A stretch of DNA of 24,790 nt from Neofamilia sp964346535 (GCA_964346535.1 CAYFUN010000019.1:1-24790); one strand, 5' to 3'. Shown: positions 1-8,565, counted from the stretch's first letter. The notes: generated from the letters alone by a model not told the origin. A program made the numbers and translations.

Positions 1-43
1 AAAACTCCAATTTCAAAAAATCATTTTACTAAGGAGGTATAAA

Positions 44-1396
44 TTGGTCTATCAAATTAAGGCACTTTTTAAAAACAAAATTACTTTTTTATTGTTGGTC
101 CTAAGTTTTACTCTTTCTTTTACAGCTATTTATAAGATTTATCAAAGGGTAAATCTGCCTAATGAAGGGGCTTATTTGTCTTATCAAGATTATTATGTCC
201 AGGCCTATAAAAATTTAGCCTATGAAGAAAAGTTTTTGGACCTAACTGATCCCTATCAGGAAAATTATTTAAAGTACTTAAAGTGGACTGTGGACAGGAG
301 GTATAAGCTGGGGAATTTTTACTTAGATTCTTATAAAGACCACAAGGTAGACATTGATGCCTACAAGGACCTTTATTTAATGGCTGAGATGAATATTTCT
401 ATGGACAGGGGAGTTGGAGCTGAAAGTCTTAGGGAAAGATATGGGGACAGCTACTTGGACCTTGCGAATATAGACTTGTACGACTTTGACTTAGACTTGT
501 TAGAAGAATATGGGATGACTTACTTAAATTATGCTGAAAACAAGTCCTATGCCTATCCTGTTTATAAGTCTTGTGCTATGGATCTTGACCACAGGTTTGA
601 TTTAAATGAAAAGGGCTATCGAGAAATAGATTTTTTTACTGAGTCTCCATGGACTTATTTGGCAGAGATTTATTCTAAAAATTCTATTAAGGGAAAGGTA
701 TTTTTCCCTTGCTTAATAATTTTTTCTACTTATATTGTGAATCTTTCTAGGCAGGAGAGGACCTTTAATCTTTTGGCTAGCAAAAAGGGCAAGAGGTCTT
801 TTGCCTTTAGAAATTATGTAATACTTTCCTTTATTATGCTTTTAATAGTTGTCTTTGCATCTGATCTTATTGCTATTTTATTTATGGGAATAGAAAATGG
901 ATTTGCTGGTTTAAAAAATCCTATGTATATTTTTAAAGATGGACTAAAGTCTTTTTCAACTTATGAAAATATAGGGGCATCAGCTATGAGTCTGGGCCTA
1001 TCTGACTTATATCCACTGCCTAGCAATAGCCAAGAATACTATTATCTATCAGACCTTTATCAAATTGAACTTTGGAAATTTTTAGGCCTAAGTCTTTTAA
1101 TGGACTTATTGAAACTAGGATTTTTTGCTATCCTAGGTGCATCTCTAGGCCTTATTATAAAAAGTCCCCTGCTTTCAATTGCCCTATCTAGTTTTCTAGC
1201 CATGGTTGGAATTATTTCTGGCCAAGTAAAGGGAGCCTGGAATTCTTTCAATGTATTTTCTATTAATACTGGCTGGAACCATGTTTTAGGCTGGCCTAGA
1301 TTTTCTTGGGCCTGGGCAACTTTCTTGTTAGTAATAAGTAGCTGTCTTGTTTATTTTATAGCTGCTAGTATATTTAAGAAAAGGGATTTGGTGTAG
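44..1396 (+). CDS. ABC-2-type transporter permease, large extracytoplasmic loop
   Basis: Membrane subunit of an ABC transporter of 450 aa. Residues about 13-33 form one membrane helix. A long, Tyr- and Asp-rich segment (about 34-205) follows and is probably extracytoplasmic. The C-terminal half has several hydrophobic helices (about 215-232, 255-280, 345-395, 420-442). I choose the TTG at 44 because AAGGAGG at 31-37 sits 6 nt before it and no in-frame ATG fits. The frame stays open to the window edge, so a start further upstream cannot be fully excluded. The first 43 bases may hold the tail of another gene (frame 1 closes with TAA at 40-42). The stop is 4 nt before the next permease and the ATPase gene follows, which defines a three-gene transporter operon. 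The substrate cannot be read from sequence. Function is inferred from topology and neighbours. Confidence 0.75.
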   Translation: MVYQIKALFKNKITFLLLVLSFTLSFTAIYKIYQRVNLPNEGAYLSYQDYYVQAYKNLAYEEKFLDLTDPYQENYLKYLKWTVDRRYKLGNFYLDSYKDHKVDIDAYKDLYLMAEMNISMDRGVGAESLRERYGDSYLDLANIDLYDFDLDLLEEYGMTYLNYAENKSYAYPVYKSCAMDLDHRFDLNEKGYREIDFFTESPWTYLAEIYSKNSIKGKVFFPCLIIFSTYIVNLSRQERTFNLLASKKGKRSFAFRNYVILSFIMLLIVVFASDLIAILFMGIENGFAGLKNPMYIFKDGLKSFSTYENIGASAMSLGLSDLYPLPSNSQEYYYLSDLYQIELWKFLGLSLLMDLLKLGFFAILGASLGLIIKSPLLSIALSSFLAMVGIISGQVKGAWNSFNVFSINTGWNHVLGWPRFSWAWATFLLVISSCLVYFIAASIFKKRDLV

Positions 1397-1400
1397 GCTT

Positions 1401-2678
1401 ATGAAAAATTTAATGAAAAACGAAATAAGACTATTTGTAAATAAAAGATTTTTTATAGCCTTGGCCTTTGCACTTCTAAGTGTATTTTTTCTAAACCAAA
1501 GGGAGTATATAAACCACTATGAGTCTTATTATCCTACTATGCAAAGTGTCTACAAGTCTTATCTAATTCCACTTGAGTCAGCTCAGGTGAGATACGAAGT
1601 AGAGATAGAAGCCTACAAAGACAAGCTCCAAGATTCATTTGAAGATGAAAAAGAAGAGATTAAAGAAATAATTTCTGATTTAGAAAAAAAGGAAGAAAAA
1701 TACAAGGACCTAAGTGGCCTAGTAAAGCCTCTGTCTTTAAATTTAAAACAAGTTCAAGATAGGGACTTTATAGACAAGCAGTTTTTTGTTATCGACCAAT
1801 ATATTGAAGAAAACTTTATTGCTGACATAAAAACTAATGGGAGAGAAGGCTATGAAGAAGGCTTTGCCCTTTATTCAGAACTAGACTGGGCCAACAGGGT
1901 CCAAAAGAGAATCTGGGACCAAAGTCATGAGGATAATATTCCCTATGGAGAAATAACTGCCAGTGAAGCTGTGTCTTATCTCCTTGATGGATCAATAAAG
2001 CACTATTATATTATTGCCATCGGCCTAATATTATTTTTAAACTATGATATTTGGTCAAAGGAATTTACTGACAACGAGGGAAAAATGATTTTGACTTTAG
2101 CCTATAAGAGGAAGAAAGTTTTTGCCTCTAGGTTTATCATAAGATTGTTATTCACTCTCTTGGTCTTGGTCCTTCCAATTTTAATTTTATTTATCTATAT
2201 GTCAATTAGATACAGATCAGGACTTGGAGGAACAGTTTCAGTAAGTGCCCTCTTAGGCCAGTGGAAACTTTCTAACGGGCCTTTAATAGCCAGCCTTGAA
2301 AATCTAGATTTTTTAGCAGTTAATAAGATCGTGCCAATATGGAAGGCCAATCTTTTAATTCTAATTTTATTTTCCATGTGGTCAGTTTTAATTTTTTCTC
2401 TCCTAAGTCTCTTAGATTTATTTTTTGAAAATGGAATTGTCACTATATTGGCAGGCTTGATTTTAGTTTTTATGACTCTTGCTGCAAAAAAACTTTCTAT
2501 TTTTAATATCGGGACCTATCCTATGCAATACAACTTGCTCTACGGTTTAGAAAGACAAGGACTTTATAACTACAAGGCCCTTAGCCACACCTATGAGGCC
2601 TACTTGTTGGTTACTATTCTTACCAGCATTATTTTATATTTACTTGGAAGCCTGACACTAAGGAAAAAAAGAGTTTAG
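1401..2678 (+). CDS. ABC-2-type transporter permease with coiled-coil loop
   Basis: Second membrane subunit of 425 aa, with the same design as the preceding gene. A basic N-terminus leads into one helix (about 16-32). A large hydrophilic segment follows to about residue 195, and its Glu/Lys-rich stretch at about 62-105 looks like a coiled coil. Five or so hydrophobic helices then run to the C-terminus, which ends in a basic tail. The ATG at 1401 lies 4 nt after the upstream stop and has only a weak ribosome site, which suggests translational coupling. With the other permease it should form the heterodimeric pore driven by the ATPase encoded at 2688. The two permeases share layout but little obvious sequence. 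Unlike small LanE/LanG-type immunity permeases (about 250 aa), both carry an extra extracytoplasmic domain, so the class is uncertain. Confidence 0.75.
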   Translation: MKNLMKNEIRLFVNKRFFIALAFALLSVFFLNQREYINHYESYYPTMQSVYKSYLIPLESAQVRYEVEIEAYKDKLQDSFEDEKEEIKEIISDLEKKEEKYKDLSGLVKPLSLNLKQVQDRDFIDKQFFVIDQYIEENFIADIKTNGREGYEEGFALYSELDWANRVQKRIWDQSHEDNIPYGEITASEAVSYLLDGSIKHYYIIAIGLILFLNYDIWSKEFTDNEGKMILTLAYKRKKVFASRFIIRLLFTLLVLVLPILILFIYMSIRYRSGLGGTVSVSALLGQWKLSNGPLIASLENLDFLAVNKIVPIWKANLLILILFSMWSVLIFSLLSLLDLFFENGIVTILAGLILVFMTLAAKKLSIFNIGTYPMQYNLLYGLERQGLYNYKALSHTYEAYLLVTILTSIILYLLGSLTLRKKRV

Positions 2679-2687
2679 GAGCATACA

Positions 2688-3587
2688 ATGGAAAAATTTT
2701 TACTTGTAGATAATATAAAAAAATCATTTGGACAAAAAACTGTCTTAGATGGCATAAGTTTTGAAATAAATAAAAATGAAATTGTTGGACTATTAGGAAG
2801 AAATGGATCAGGCAAGTCTACCTTGATGAAAATTATTTGTGGCCTACAAAATCCAAGCTCAGGCCATGTTAGTGTTTGTGACTTTGATATAAAAAAGGAC
2901 AGAGAGAAAGTTTTAGAAAACCTAGGAGTTTCAATAGAAAACCCAGCCCTTTACACATCTCTTTCTGGCCTAGATAATTTAAAGCTAATGGCCACTTGGA
3001 CCAATTCGCCTAAGGAGAGAATTGACGAAATGGTAGCCTATAGCGGCCTAGGTCACAAAATAAACTACAAGGTCTCAACTTATTCAATGGGAATGAAAAT
3101 GAGATTGATGCTGGCCATGGTTTTAATGTCAAAGCCAAAATTAATTATGCTAGACGAGCCGATGAACGGCCTAGATCCTGATGGAGTAATAGAACTGAGA
3201 AAGGAACTTGAAGACCTAAGAGACCAAGGCTGTGCAGTTCTTTTATCCTCCCACCAGCTATCAGAAATGGAAAAAGTTACAGACAGAATAGTTATGATAG
3301 AAGGCGGCAAGGTGGTCTTAGACGATTATATTGGAGACTTAAAAAACACCAACACCTATCTAATTAAAACATCTGACCAGGAAATGGCCTTTAAAGAATT
3401 AAAATCACGAGAATATAAGGCAGAGCCTTGCAAAAATCCAGACAAAAAAGACTACTTAGAAGTAGCCATAGCAGGTGAAAAACTAGAAGCCCTAATCCTG
3501 TTTTTAGTCGAAAAGAAAATTACGGTCTTAGACATAGAAAAGTCCTTTAGAACCCTAGAAGACTTATATGAATCAATAATTTCTTAA
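2688..3587 (+). CDS. ABC transporter ATP-binding protein (BcrA/LanF-like)
   Basis: Cytoplasmic ATPase of 299 aa that powers the two upstream permeases. It has Walker A GRNGSGKST (37-45), Walker B LIMLDEP (152-158) and the H-loop His189 in SSHQ. The signature motif is degenerate, YSMGMKM at 132-138, as is common in BcrA/LanF-type exporters. Where most ABC proteins carry the Q-loop glutamine it reads IENPALY (83-89), with Glu84. A glutamate here (an 'E-loop') is known from lantibiotic-immunity LanF ATPases. About 80 residues after the core form a small accessory C-terminal domain. AGGAG at 2679-2683 lies 4-5 nt before the ATG. The ATPase role is certain. Export of an antimicrobial peptide or a similar amphiphile is inference. 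Confidence 0.88.
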   Translation: MEKFLLVDNIKKSFGQKTVLDGISFEINKNEIVGLLGRNGSGKSTLMKIICGLQNPSSGHVSVCDFDIKKDREKVLENLGVSIENPALYTSLSGLDNLKLMATWTNSPKERIDEMVAYSGLGHKINYKVSTYSMGMKMRLMLAMVLMSKPKLIMLDEPMNGLDPDGVIELRKELEDLRDQGCAVLLSSHQLSEMEKVTDRIVMIEGGKVVLDDYIGDLKNTNTYLIKTSDQEMAFKELKSREYKAEPCKNPDKKDYLEVAIAGEKLEALILFLVEKKITVLDIEKSFRTLEDLYESIIS

Positions 3588-3647
3588 AAGACCTGAAAGA
3601 CCAAGAAAATTAATTGATAAAGAAAAATATAAATTACCAACAAAAAG

Positions 3648-3670
3648 CCCTGTACATTTAGTACAGGGTT
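3648..3670. terminator. Bidirectional terminator between the ABC operon and selB
   Basis: CCCTGTAC (3648-3655) pairs perfectly with GTACAGGG (3661-3668) around a 5-nt loop. A T-rich tract follows on the + strand (TTCTTTTG) and CTTTTTG follows on the - strand. It serves the ABC operon and selBA, which converge here. The loop contains the selB stop codon (TAA, complement of 3658-3660), so one arm lies inside selB. Confidence 0.8.
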
Positions 3671-5535
3671 CTTTTGTCGTCTGATCTTTTTGTGATTTTT
3701 TCGTCGTCAAAGTGTTCTAAAAGACTTAGGGCCATTTTTCTTGAGAAGCCGTTTAGGTCTCTAAAGTCTGCTACTGTTATTTCCTTATTTTCTTTTAGGT
3801 AGTCAACTAATTTTTCTTTGATCTTTTCGTAGTAGCCTCGTCTTAGGACAAAGGTGTCCACTTTTATAACTTCATTTTTTAAAAGGAAGCTTAGGGTTTT
3901 CTTTTCTTCCTTAGTTGAGGCGAAGTCTGAATCTTTTAAGAGGCCAGGTTCTGCTGCCTTTAGTCTTTGTAAAATTTCTTCAGAAATTTTCATGTGGTCG
4001 TCAGACATTTTTATTTCAAAGTCCTTTAGGCTGACGTAGGCTTCTTGGGTTTTTATTTTTTCTTTTAAAACGCTAGATTCTAAAAGGGCGTTAAAGTCTT
4101 TTGGATTTATTTTTTTGCCGATTTTTTCTCTTAGCTCTTCTTTTTTGACGCCAGCTACTAGAGGGTTTTCCTTGTGGTAGGCCCTTAAGGCTGATGAAAT
4201 TTTTTCTCTCAAGTCTTCTAAAAATCTTCTGGAGAAGTAAAGGTCGTTTATCTTATATATTTTTTCACCCTTAGAAAGCTTTTTTAAATTTTTTTCTATG
4301 TCTGCTTCTAGGTGGCCAGTGTAGGAGTAAAGGTCGGCAAAGGAGGTTCCAAATTCTCCTCGGTCGATGTAGTCGTAGACCATTTCTTCTAGGCCAAATT
4401 TTTCTTTTTCTAAAAGGTCTTTTAAGTGGTCGGTGTCTTTGATGTTGTATTTGTCTGAAATTGTTTCTAAAACTTTTCCTCCACCAACTGTTGCAACAGG
4501 TGAGTAGGACCTTAGGACAAAGGGGTCGCCAATTTTACAATAAACTGGTTCTTCTAGGCGAAGTTGGACAAAGGCCTCGTCGCCTTTTTTTATATATTTT
4601 TCATTTAGGGGAACAATTCTCGCTAGGACTTCTCTAGTTCCTAAAAAGACCCTGACCCTTGACCAGTGTTCTAAAACTAGGTCAGTGTGGTTGGATAGTT
4701 TTAGTTTGCAGTCAATTATTGTGGACTCAACTAGGGAATTTTTGCTGGCAATTGTGTCGCCTCTAGAAATTTCTTCCTTAGACAAGTTAGAAATATTGAG
4801 GGCAGTTCGTTGGCCCTTGTAGGCTTTTTTTACGTCTTCGCCGTGAACTTGGATGGACCTAATTTTTACTTCCTTCTTTGATGGATAAAGTTCGTAAGTT
4901 TGGTCTACAGCAATTTCTCCCTCTAAGAGAGTTCCTGTTACAACTGTTCCCAAACCTTTTAGAGAAAAGGACCTATCTACATTTAATCTTGTTGATAAAT
5001 CTATTTCTTGGTCCTTACTTTCAACTTCGGCATATTTTTCTTGGATAAGTTTAATAAGCTCGTCTAAACCTCTTTTTGAAACTGAGTCGACTTTAACTAT
5101 AGGGGCGTCATTTAATATTGTGTCCTTTAGTCTGTGTCTAATGTCAGCTTCAACTAGGTCTAACATTTCCTCGTCAACTGTATCTGCTTTTGTAATAACT
5201 ATAATAGAAGACTTTACTCCCATGTAGGTTAAAATTTCTGCGTGCTCAAGGGTTTGGGGCATAACTCCGTCATCTGCTGACACTACCATTAAGACTATGT
5301 CTATGCCAACAGCTCCAGACATCATATTTTTTACAAAACGTTCGTGGCCAGGAGCGTCAACTATGCCAACTCTGTTGCCATCAGGGAGGTCAAAGTAGGT
5401 GAAGCCTAAGTTTATAGAAATGCCCCTTCTTTTTTCTTCTTCAAGTTGGTCTGTGTCTCTTCCTGTTAGGGCTTTAATTAAGGTAGTTTTTCCGTGGTCA
5501 ATGTGGCCAGCTGTGCCTAAAATTATATATTTCAT
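3658..5535 (-). CDS. selB: Selenocysteine-specific translation elongation factor SelB
   Basis: GTPase of 625 aa that carries Sec-tRNA to the ribosome and recognises the SECIS hairpin downstream of UGA Sec codons. The G domain shows GTAGHIDHGKTT (7-18), the switch region RRGISINLGF (36-45), DAPGH (60-64) and TKAD (115-118). EF-Tu-like beta-barrel domains follow. The C-terminal third (about 370-625) is charged and helical, matching the winged-helix repeats that bind SECIS in this family. The length is normal for SelB. The ATG shares one base with the selA stop (TAATG), so the pair is translationally coupled. Its substrates are probably the two Sec UGAs in grdA and grdB across the divergent promoter region. 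The 3' end overlaps the terminator hairpin. Confidence 0.96.
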   Translation of the reverse strand: MKYIILGTAGHIDHGKTTLIKALTGRDTDQLEEEKRRGISINLGFTYFDLPDGNRVGIVDAPGHERFVKNMMSGAVGIDIVLMVVSADDGVMPQTLEHAEILTYMGVKSSIIVITKADTVDEEMLDLVEADIRHRLKDTILNDAPIVKVDSVSKRGLDELIKLIQEKYAEVESKDQEIDLSTRLNVDRSFSLKGLGTVVTGTLLEGEIAVDQTYELYPSKKEVKIRSIQVHGEDVKKAYKGQRTALNISNLSKEEISRGDTIASKNSLVESTIIDCKLKLSNHTDLVLEHWSRVRVFLGTREVLARIVPLNEKYIKKGDEAFVQLRLEEPVYCKIGDPFVLRSYSPVATVGGGKVLETISDKYNIKDTDHLKDLLEKEKFGLEEMVYDYIDRGEFGTSFADLYSYTGHLEADIEKNLKKLSKGEKIYKINDLYFSRRFLEDLREKISSALRAYHKENPLVAGVKKEELREKIGKKINPKDFNALLESSVLKEKIKTQEAYVSLKDFEIKMSDDHMKISEEILQRLKAAEPGLLKDSDFASTKEEKKTLSFLLKNEVIKVDTFVLRRGYYEKIKEKLVDYLKENKEITVADFRDLNGFSRKMALSLLEHFDDEKITKRSDDKRTLY

Positions 5536-6911
5536 TAAACTTTATAGTACTCCTTTAATACTTGAACAATTTTTTCAAAGTCACTTTCGTCAATAGTTCT
5601 CAGGTCTAGGTGGACTTGGTCCTTGTAGACACTTGTAATTATATGGTAGGGAGACAGTCTTAAAAATTCTTCTAGATTTTTTGGATCGACCTTAGTTTTT
5701 ATAGAAAGTCTTTTTGATGCCAGTTCTTCTTCTGGATAGGCTCCACCGCCAACTAGGGAAGAAGTATCTTCTAAAGTCAAATCAATTTGTGGGATCTCTT
5801 TTAAAATCATGTCTCTTAATTTTATTGCCTTCTTTTCAATTTCTTCTAGTGGCATAGCAATCATTCTAAGGGTAGGATTGGTTTTCATTAGCAAGCCTTC
5901 GTCTAAGTATTCAAACAAGGTTGCCTCCAAGGCAGCTAGTGTTAATTTTCCAACTCTAAAGGCTCTAAGCAGTTGGTTTTTCTTAATTTGATCAATTAAA
6001 TCTTTTCTACCTACAATAATTCCGCCTTGGGGACCGCCAAGAAGTTTGTCACAGGAGAAACTTACTAGGTCGATGCCTTCCTTGAGACATTGGCCAACTG
6101 TTCTCTCTCTTGATAGGCCGTACTTGCTTAGGTCAATTATAGATCCTGAACCCAGGTCTTCTAAAACTAAAAGGTCTTTTCCCTTGGCTAGGTCTTTTAG
6201 TTCTGGGGCAGTAACTTCCTTGTGGAAGCCTAGGACTTTAAAGTTAGAAGTGTGAACCTTCATTAAAACCTTGGTCTCTTCGTTTATTTGTCTCTCGTAA
6301 TCTTTAAGGTGGGTCCTGTTAGTGGCTCCAACTTCAATTAATTTTGTTCCAGACCTTTCCATAATTTCTGAAACCCTAAAGGAGTCACCAATTTCTACTA
6401 GCTCTCCTCGGCTAATAATTGTTTCCTTATTATAGGCCAGAGTGTTTAGCATTAAAAACACTGCAGCAGCATTGTTGTTTACAATTATTGCATCTTCAGC
6501 TCCTGTTAGGTGTTTTATTATATCTACAACTTGCTTGTACCTAGATCCTCTTTGGCCAGCGTCTAGATCGTATTCTAAATTTGAATAAGATGAAGAAATT
6601 TCTACCAGCCTTTGGCAGGCCTTTTTAGAAAGTAAGGCTCTGCCTAAGTTGGTGTGAAGGACAACTCCTGTTGCATTAATTGTCTCCTTAAAAGAATAGT
6701 AGTCACCCTTGGTTAAAGTGTCTTCTATTTTTTTGTAAACATCTTCTTTTTCAAAATCAAAATCTGGATTGTTTTTTATTTCACTTCTATAGTCATCTAA
6801 AATTGAAACTGCAATATATTTAATTAGGTCTTTAGACGCATTTATATTTTTCTTTTCAAAGTAGTTAAGCACGTCATTAACCTGGGGAATTTTTCTGTAT
6901 TTATTAGTCAT
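5535..6911 (-). CDS. selA: L-seryl-tRNA(Sec) selenium transferase SelA
   Basis: PLP enzyme of 458 aa that converts Ser-tRNA(Sec) to Sec-tRNA(Sec) using selenophosphate. Diagnostic segments are INATGVVLHTNLGRA (78-92) near the N-terminus and SFSCDKLLGGPQGG (284-297), where Lys289 should hold PLP (Lys295 in the E. coli enzyme). NNNAAAV at 145-151 is the usual cofactor-pocket loop. GGAGAG ends 3 nt before the ATG. It is the first gene of selA-selB, transcribed away from the glycine reductase operon. A strong candidate promoter lies at 7025-7053. selD, which supplies selenophosphate, is not in the window. Confidence 0.97.
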   Translation of the reverse strand: MTNKYRKIPQVNDVLNYFEKKNINASKDLIKYIAVSILDDYRSEIKNNPDFDFEKEDVYKKIEDTLTKGDYYSFKETINATGVVLHTNLGRALLSKKACQRLVEISSSYSNLEYDLDAGQRGSRYKQVVDIIKHLTGAEDAIIVNNNAAAVFLMLNTLAYNKETIISRGELVEIGDSFRVSEIMERSGTKLIEVGATNRTHLKDYERQINEETKVLMKVHTSNFKVLGFHKEVTAPELKDLAKGKDLLVLEDLGSGSIIDLSKYGLSRERTVGQCLKEGIDLVSFSCDKLLGGPQGGIIVGRKDLIDQIKKNQLLRAFRVGKLTLAALEATLFEYLDEGLLMKTNPTLRMIAMPLEEIEKKAIKLRDMILKEIPQIDLTLEDTSSLVGGGAYPEEELASKRLSIKTKVDPKNLEEFLRLSPYHIITSVYKDQVHLDLRTIDESDFEKIVQVLKEYYKV

Positions 6912-6994
6912 AGTCTCTCCTTATAAAAGTCTCATTAGTTATAGAAAATATTTATAGATATCCTAAAAAACTTTGGGAATTTCTATAAAGCATC

Positions 6995-7023
6995 TTGATT
7001 TATTTACTGGCTTATTATATTAT
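6995..7023 (+). promoter_or_regulatory. Candidate grd operon promoter
   Basis: -35 TTGATT (6995-7000), a 17-nt spacer and -10 TATTAT (7018-7023), matching consensus at 4/6 and 5/6. The start would be near 7030, giving a leader of about 200 nt before grdX. Its -10 lies at the predicted selA start site, so the two promoters physically overlap. No better + strand promoter was seen nearer to grdX. Confidence 0.45.
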
Positions 7024-7024
7024 G

Positions 7025-7053
7025 ATTATAGGTGAATTTTTTAATTAGTTCAA
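7025..7053 (-). promoter_or_regulatory. Candidate selAB promoter
   Basis: Read on the - strand: -35 TTGAAC (7053-7048), a 17-nt spacer and a perfect -10 TATAAT (7030-7025). Transcription would start near 7018 and give a leader of about 107 nt before selA. Spacing and box quality make it the best promoter in the region. Confidence 0.65.
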
Positions 7054-7230
7054 GTTATATCGGTTTGAGTTTTTCTTAAAGACCTAGGAAATTATCCTAA
7101 GCAACAAAGTTTTTTAAGAATTATTCCTAACTATTTTAATTTAAGAACTAAGGCTTTTTAAGATGCACCTAAATATAGGCAAAGCTTTTCTTTTTCAGCT
7201 GAGCCAAGAATTTTTAAAGGATAGATTATT

Positions 7231-7599
7231 TTGAAATTAATAACTAACAATAAGAGTTTTTTAGCCTATAAAAAAATTCCAGTGGAATTTATAGACGGCT
7301 CTTACTTAGATGTTTTTACTAGGGTGAGGGATTATGTTCACAAAAACTATAAGGTCGTAACCCATCCTCTCTATGGAAATATTCCACCAACTACAACTCT
7401 CTTTAGGTCAGTTGTTATTGAAGAAGGCGGAGACTCTATAGACCTTGAGTCCCTAGAATTAATAGAAAATTCTATTATAAAGGTAGAGAGGATAATAAAA
7501 ACAGACAAGGCCAAGGAGATTAATGCTAATATTGAAAAAGATCTAGAGTTTATCGACTATACTTTAATTAGCGAAACTTTAGAAAATATAATACTTTAA
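7231..7599 (+). CDS. grdX: GrdX family protein
   Basis: Small cytoplasmic protein of 122 aa at the head of the glycine reductase operon. The match to GrdX rests on position (directly before trxB-trxA-grdE, as in known grd operons), length, and the block around residues 20-55 (IDGSYLDVFTRVRDYVHKNY, then HPLYGNIPP). The function of GrdX is not established. Its constant place suggests an accessory or regulatory role, which is inference. The start is the TTG at 7231, with AAAGG at 7216-7220, 10 nt upstream; no ATG fits. A non-AUG start behind a structured leader could keep GrdX much lower than the proteins after it, which have AGGAGG sites and ATG starts. Confidence 0.85.
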   Translation: MKLITNNKSFLAYKKIPVEFIDGSYLDVFTRVRDYVHKNYKVVTHPLYGNIPPTTTLFRSVVIEEGGDSIDLESLELIENSIIKVERIIKTDKAKEINANIEKDLEFIDYTLISETLENIIL

Positions 7600-7612
7600 G
7601 GAGGTTTTTACC

Positions 7613-8554
7613 ATGTATGATTTAGTAATTATTGGAGGAGGTCCAGGAGGACTGTCAGCTGGCCTTTATGCAGGCAGGGCTAGACTAAACACTCTTATAA
7701 TTGAAAAGGCATCAATTGGAGGACAAATTGCAAAGACTGATTCAGTTGAAAACTATCCAGGCTCTTTAGTAGATGTGCAAGAATCTGGAAAGACTATAAC
7801 TGAAAGAATGAAACAACAAGCTGAACACTTTGGTTGTGAATTTATCTATGACGATGTTGTAGAAGTTGACTTAAAAAGCCAACCAAAGAAAATCACTTTA
7901 GGCAAAGGCGAAGTAGTTGAAGCTAAGGCAGTAATTATTGCAACTGGTGCCAGCCCAAGAAAACTTAATGTACCTGGAGAAGAAGAATTTTCAGGCAAGG
8001 GAGTTTCTTACTGTGCAACATGTGACGCTAACTTCTTCGAAGACTTTGAAGTCTTTGTTGTAGGTGGAGGAAACTCTGCTGTTGAAGAGGCAATTTATTT
8101 AAAGAAATTTGCTAGAAAAGTTACTGTTATTGTAAGAAGAGATGTTCTTAGATGTGACGCTGTTGTAAAAGAAGAGGCTGACAACACTGAAGGCCTAGAA
8201 TTTATGTACAACACATCTATTAAAGAAATCCATGGAGATCCTCTAGTAAACAAATTAACTCTTGTTAACAACCAAACAGGAGAAGAAAGTGAATATTTAG
8301 CTGACGAAGACGACGGCCTAATGGGAGTATTTGTTTTTGTAGGAACAGACCCACAATCTGAAATTTTCAAGGGTCAGGTTGAAATGACTGATAATGGTAA
8401 TATTATTACTGATGAACTAATGAGAACTAATATTCCACTAGTTTATGCAGTAGGAGATGTTAGAGACACTCCACTAAGACAGGTGGTTACAGCAGCTAGT
8501 GATGGATCAATAGCAGCTGTCACTATAGAAAAAGAAATAAAAACATTAAAGTAA
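7613..8554 (+). CDS. trxB: Thioredoxin reductase (glycine reductase-associated)
   Basis: FAD/NADPH disulfide reductase of 313 aa, a normal low-Mr TrxB length. It has the FAD-binding GGGPGGLSAG (8-17), GGQIAKTDSVENYPG (36-50), the redox pair CATC (134-137), the NADPH-binding GGGNSAVEEA (151-160) and a C-terminal FAD motif near YAVGDVRD. The 2'-phosphate-binding stretch usually written HRRxxFRA reads VRRDVLRC (174-181). It keeps the three arginines but loses His and Phe, so NADPH use is likely but slightly divergent. An AAGGAGG site precedes the ATG. It sits 11 nt before trxA and should feed electrons through TrxA to GrdA, so it is probably dedicated to glycine reduction. Confidence 0.95.
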   Translation: MYDLVIIGGGPGGLSAGLYAGRARLNTLIIEKASIGGQIAKTDSVENYPGSLVDVQESGKTITERMKQQAEHFGCEFIYDDVVEVDLKSQPKKITLGKGEVVEAKAVIIATGASPRKLNVPGEEEFSGKGVSYCATCDANFFEDFEVFVVGGGNSAVEEAIYLKKFARKVTVIVRRDVLRCDAVVKEEADNTEGLEFMYNTSIKEIHGDPLVNKLTLVNNQTGEESEYLADEDDGLMGVFVFVGTDPQSEIFKGQVEMTDNGNIITDELMRTNIPLVYAVGDVRDTPLRQVVTAASDGSIAAVTIEKEIKTLK

Positions 8555-8565
8555 AGGAGGAGAAA

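Larger units (their letters stand above)
6912..7230. other. Divergent selA/grdX control region with structured leaders
   Basis: 319 bases without a gene between divergent operons. On the selA side, TTATAGAAA (6939-6947) and TTTCTATAA (6980-6988) form a perfect 9-bp inverted repeat in the selA leader. On the grd side the leader holds a perfect 8-bp repeat, TTCTTAAA (7073-7080) with TTTAAGAA (7113-7120). This encloses a small hairpin, TAGGA (7085-7089) with TCCTA (7095-7099). TAGGAA (7085-7090) could pair instead with TTCCTA (7124-7129). A further hairpin at 7178-7205 (GGC-AA-AGCT against AGCT-GA-GCC) lies just before the grdX ribosome site. I recognise no known riboswitch class and no tRNA-Sec. 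The repeats are seen directly; regulation is inferred. Confidence 0.6.

Noticed and set aside
1..43. C-terminal tail of an upstream gene
   Set aside because: Two frames close here (TAA at 30-32 and at 40-42) and fewer than 15 codons are visible, so no gene can be supported.
6912..7230. A hidden selC (tRNA-Sec) gene between selA and grdX
   Set aside because: There is no GC-rich acceptor stem, T-arm or long variable arm; the region is AT-rich with short stems only.
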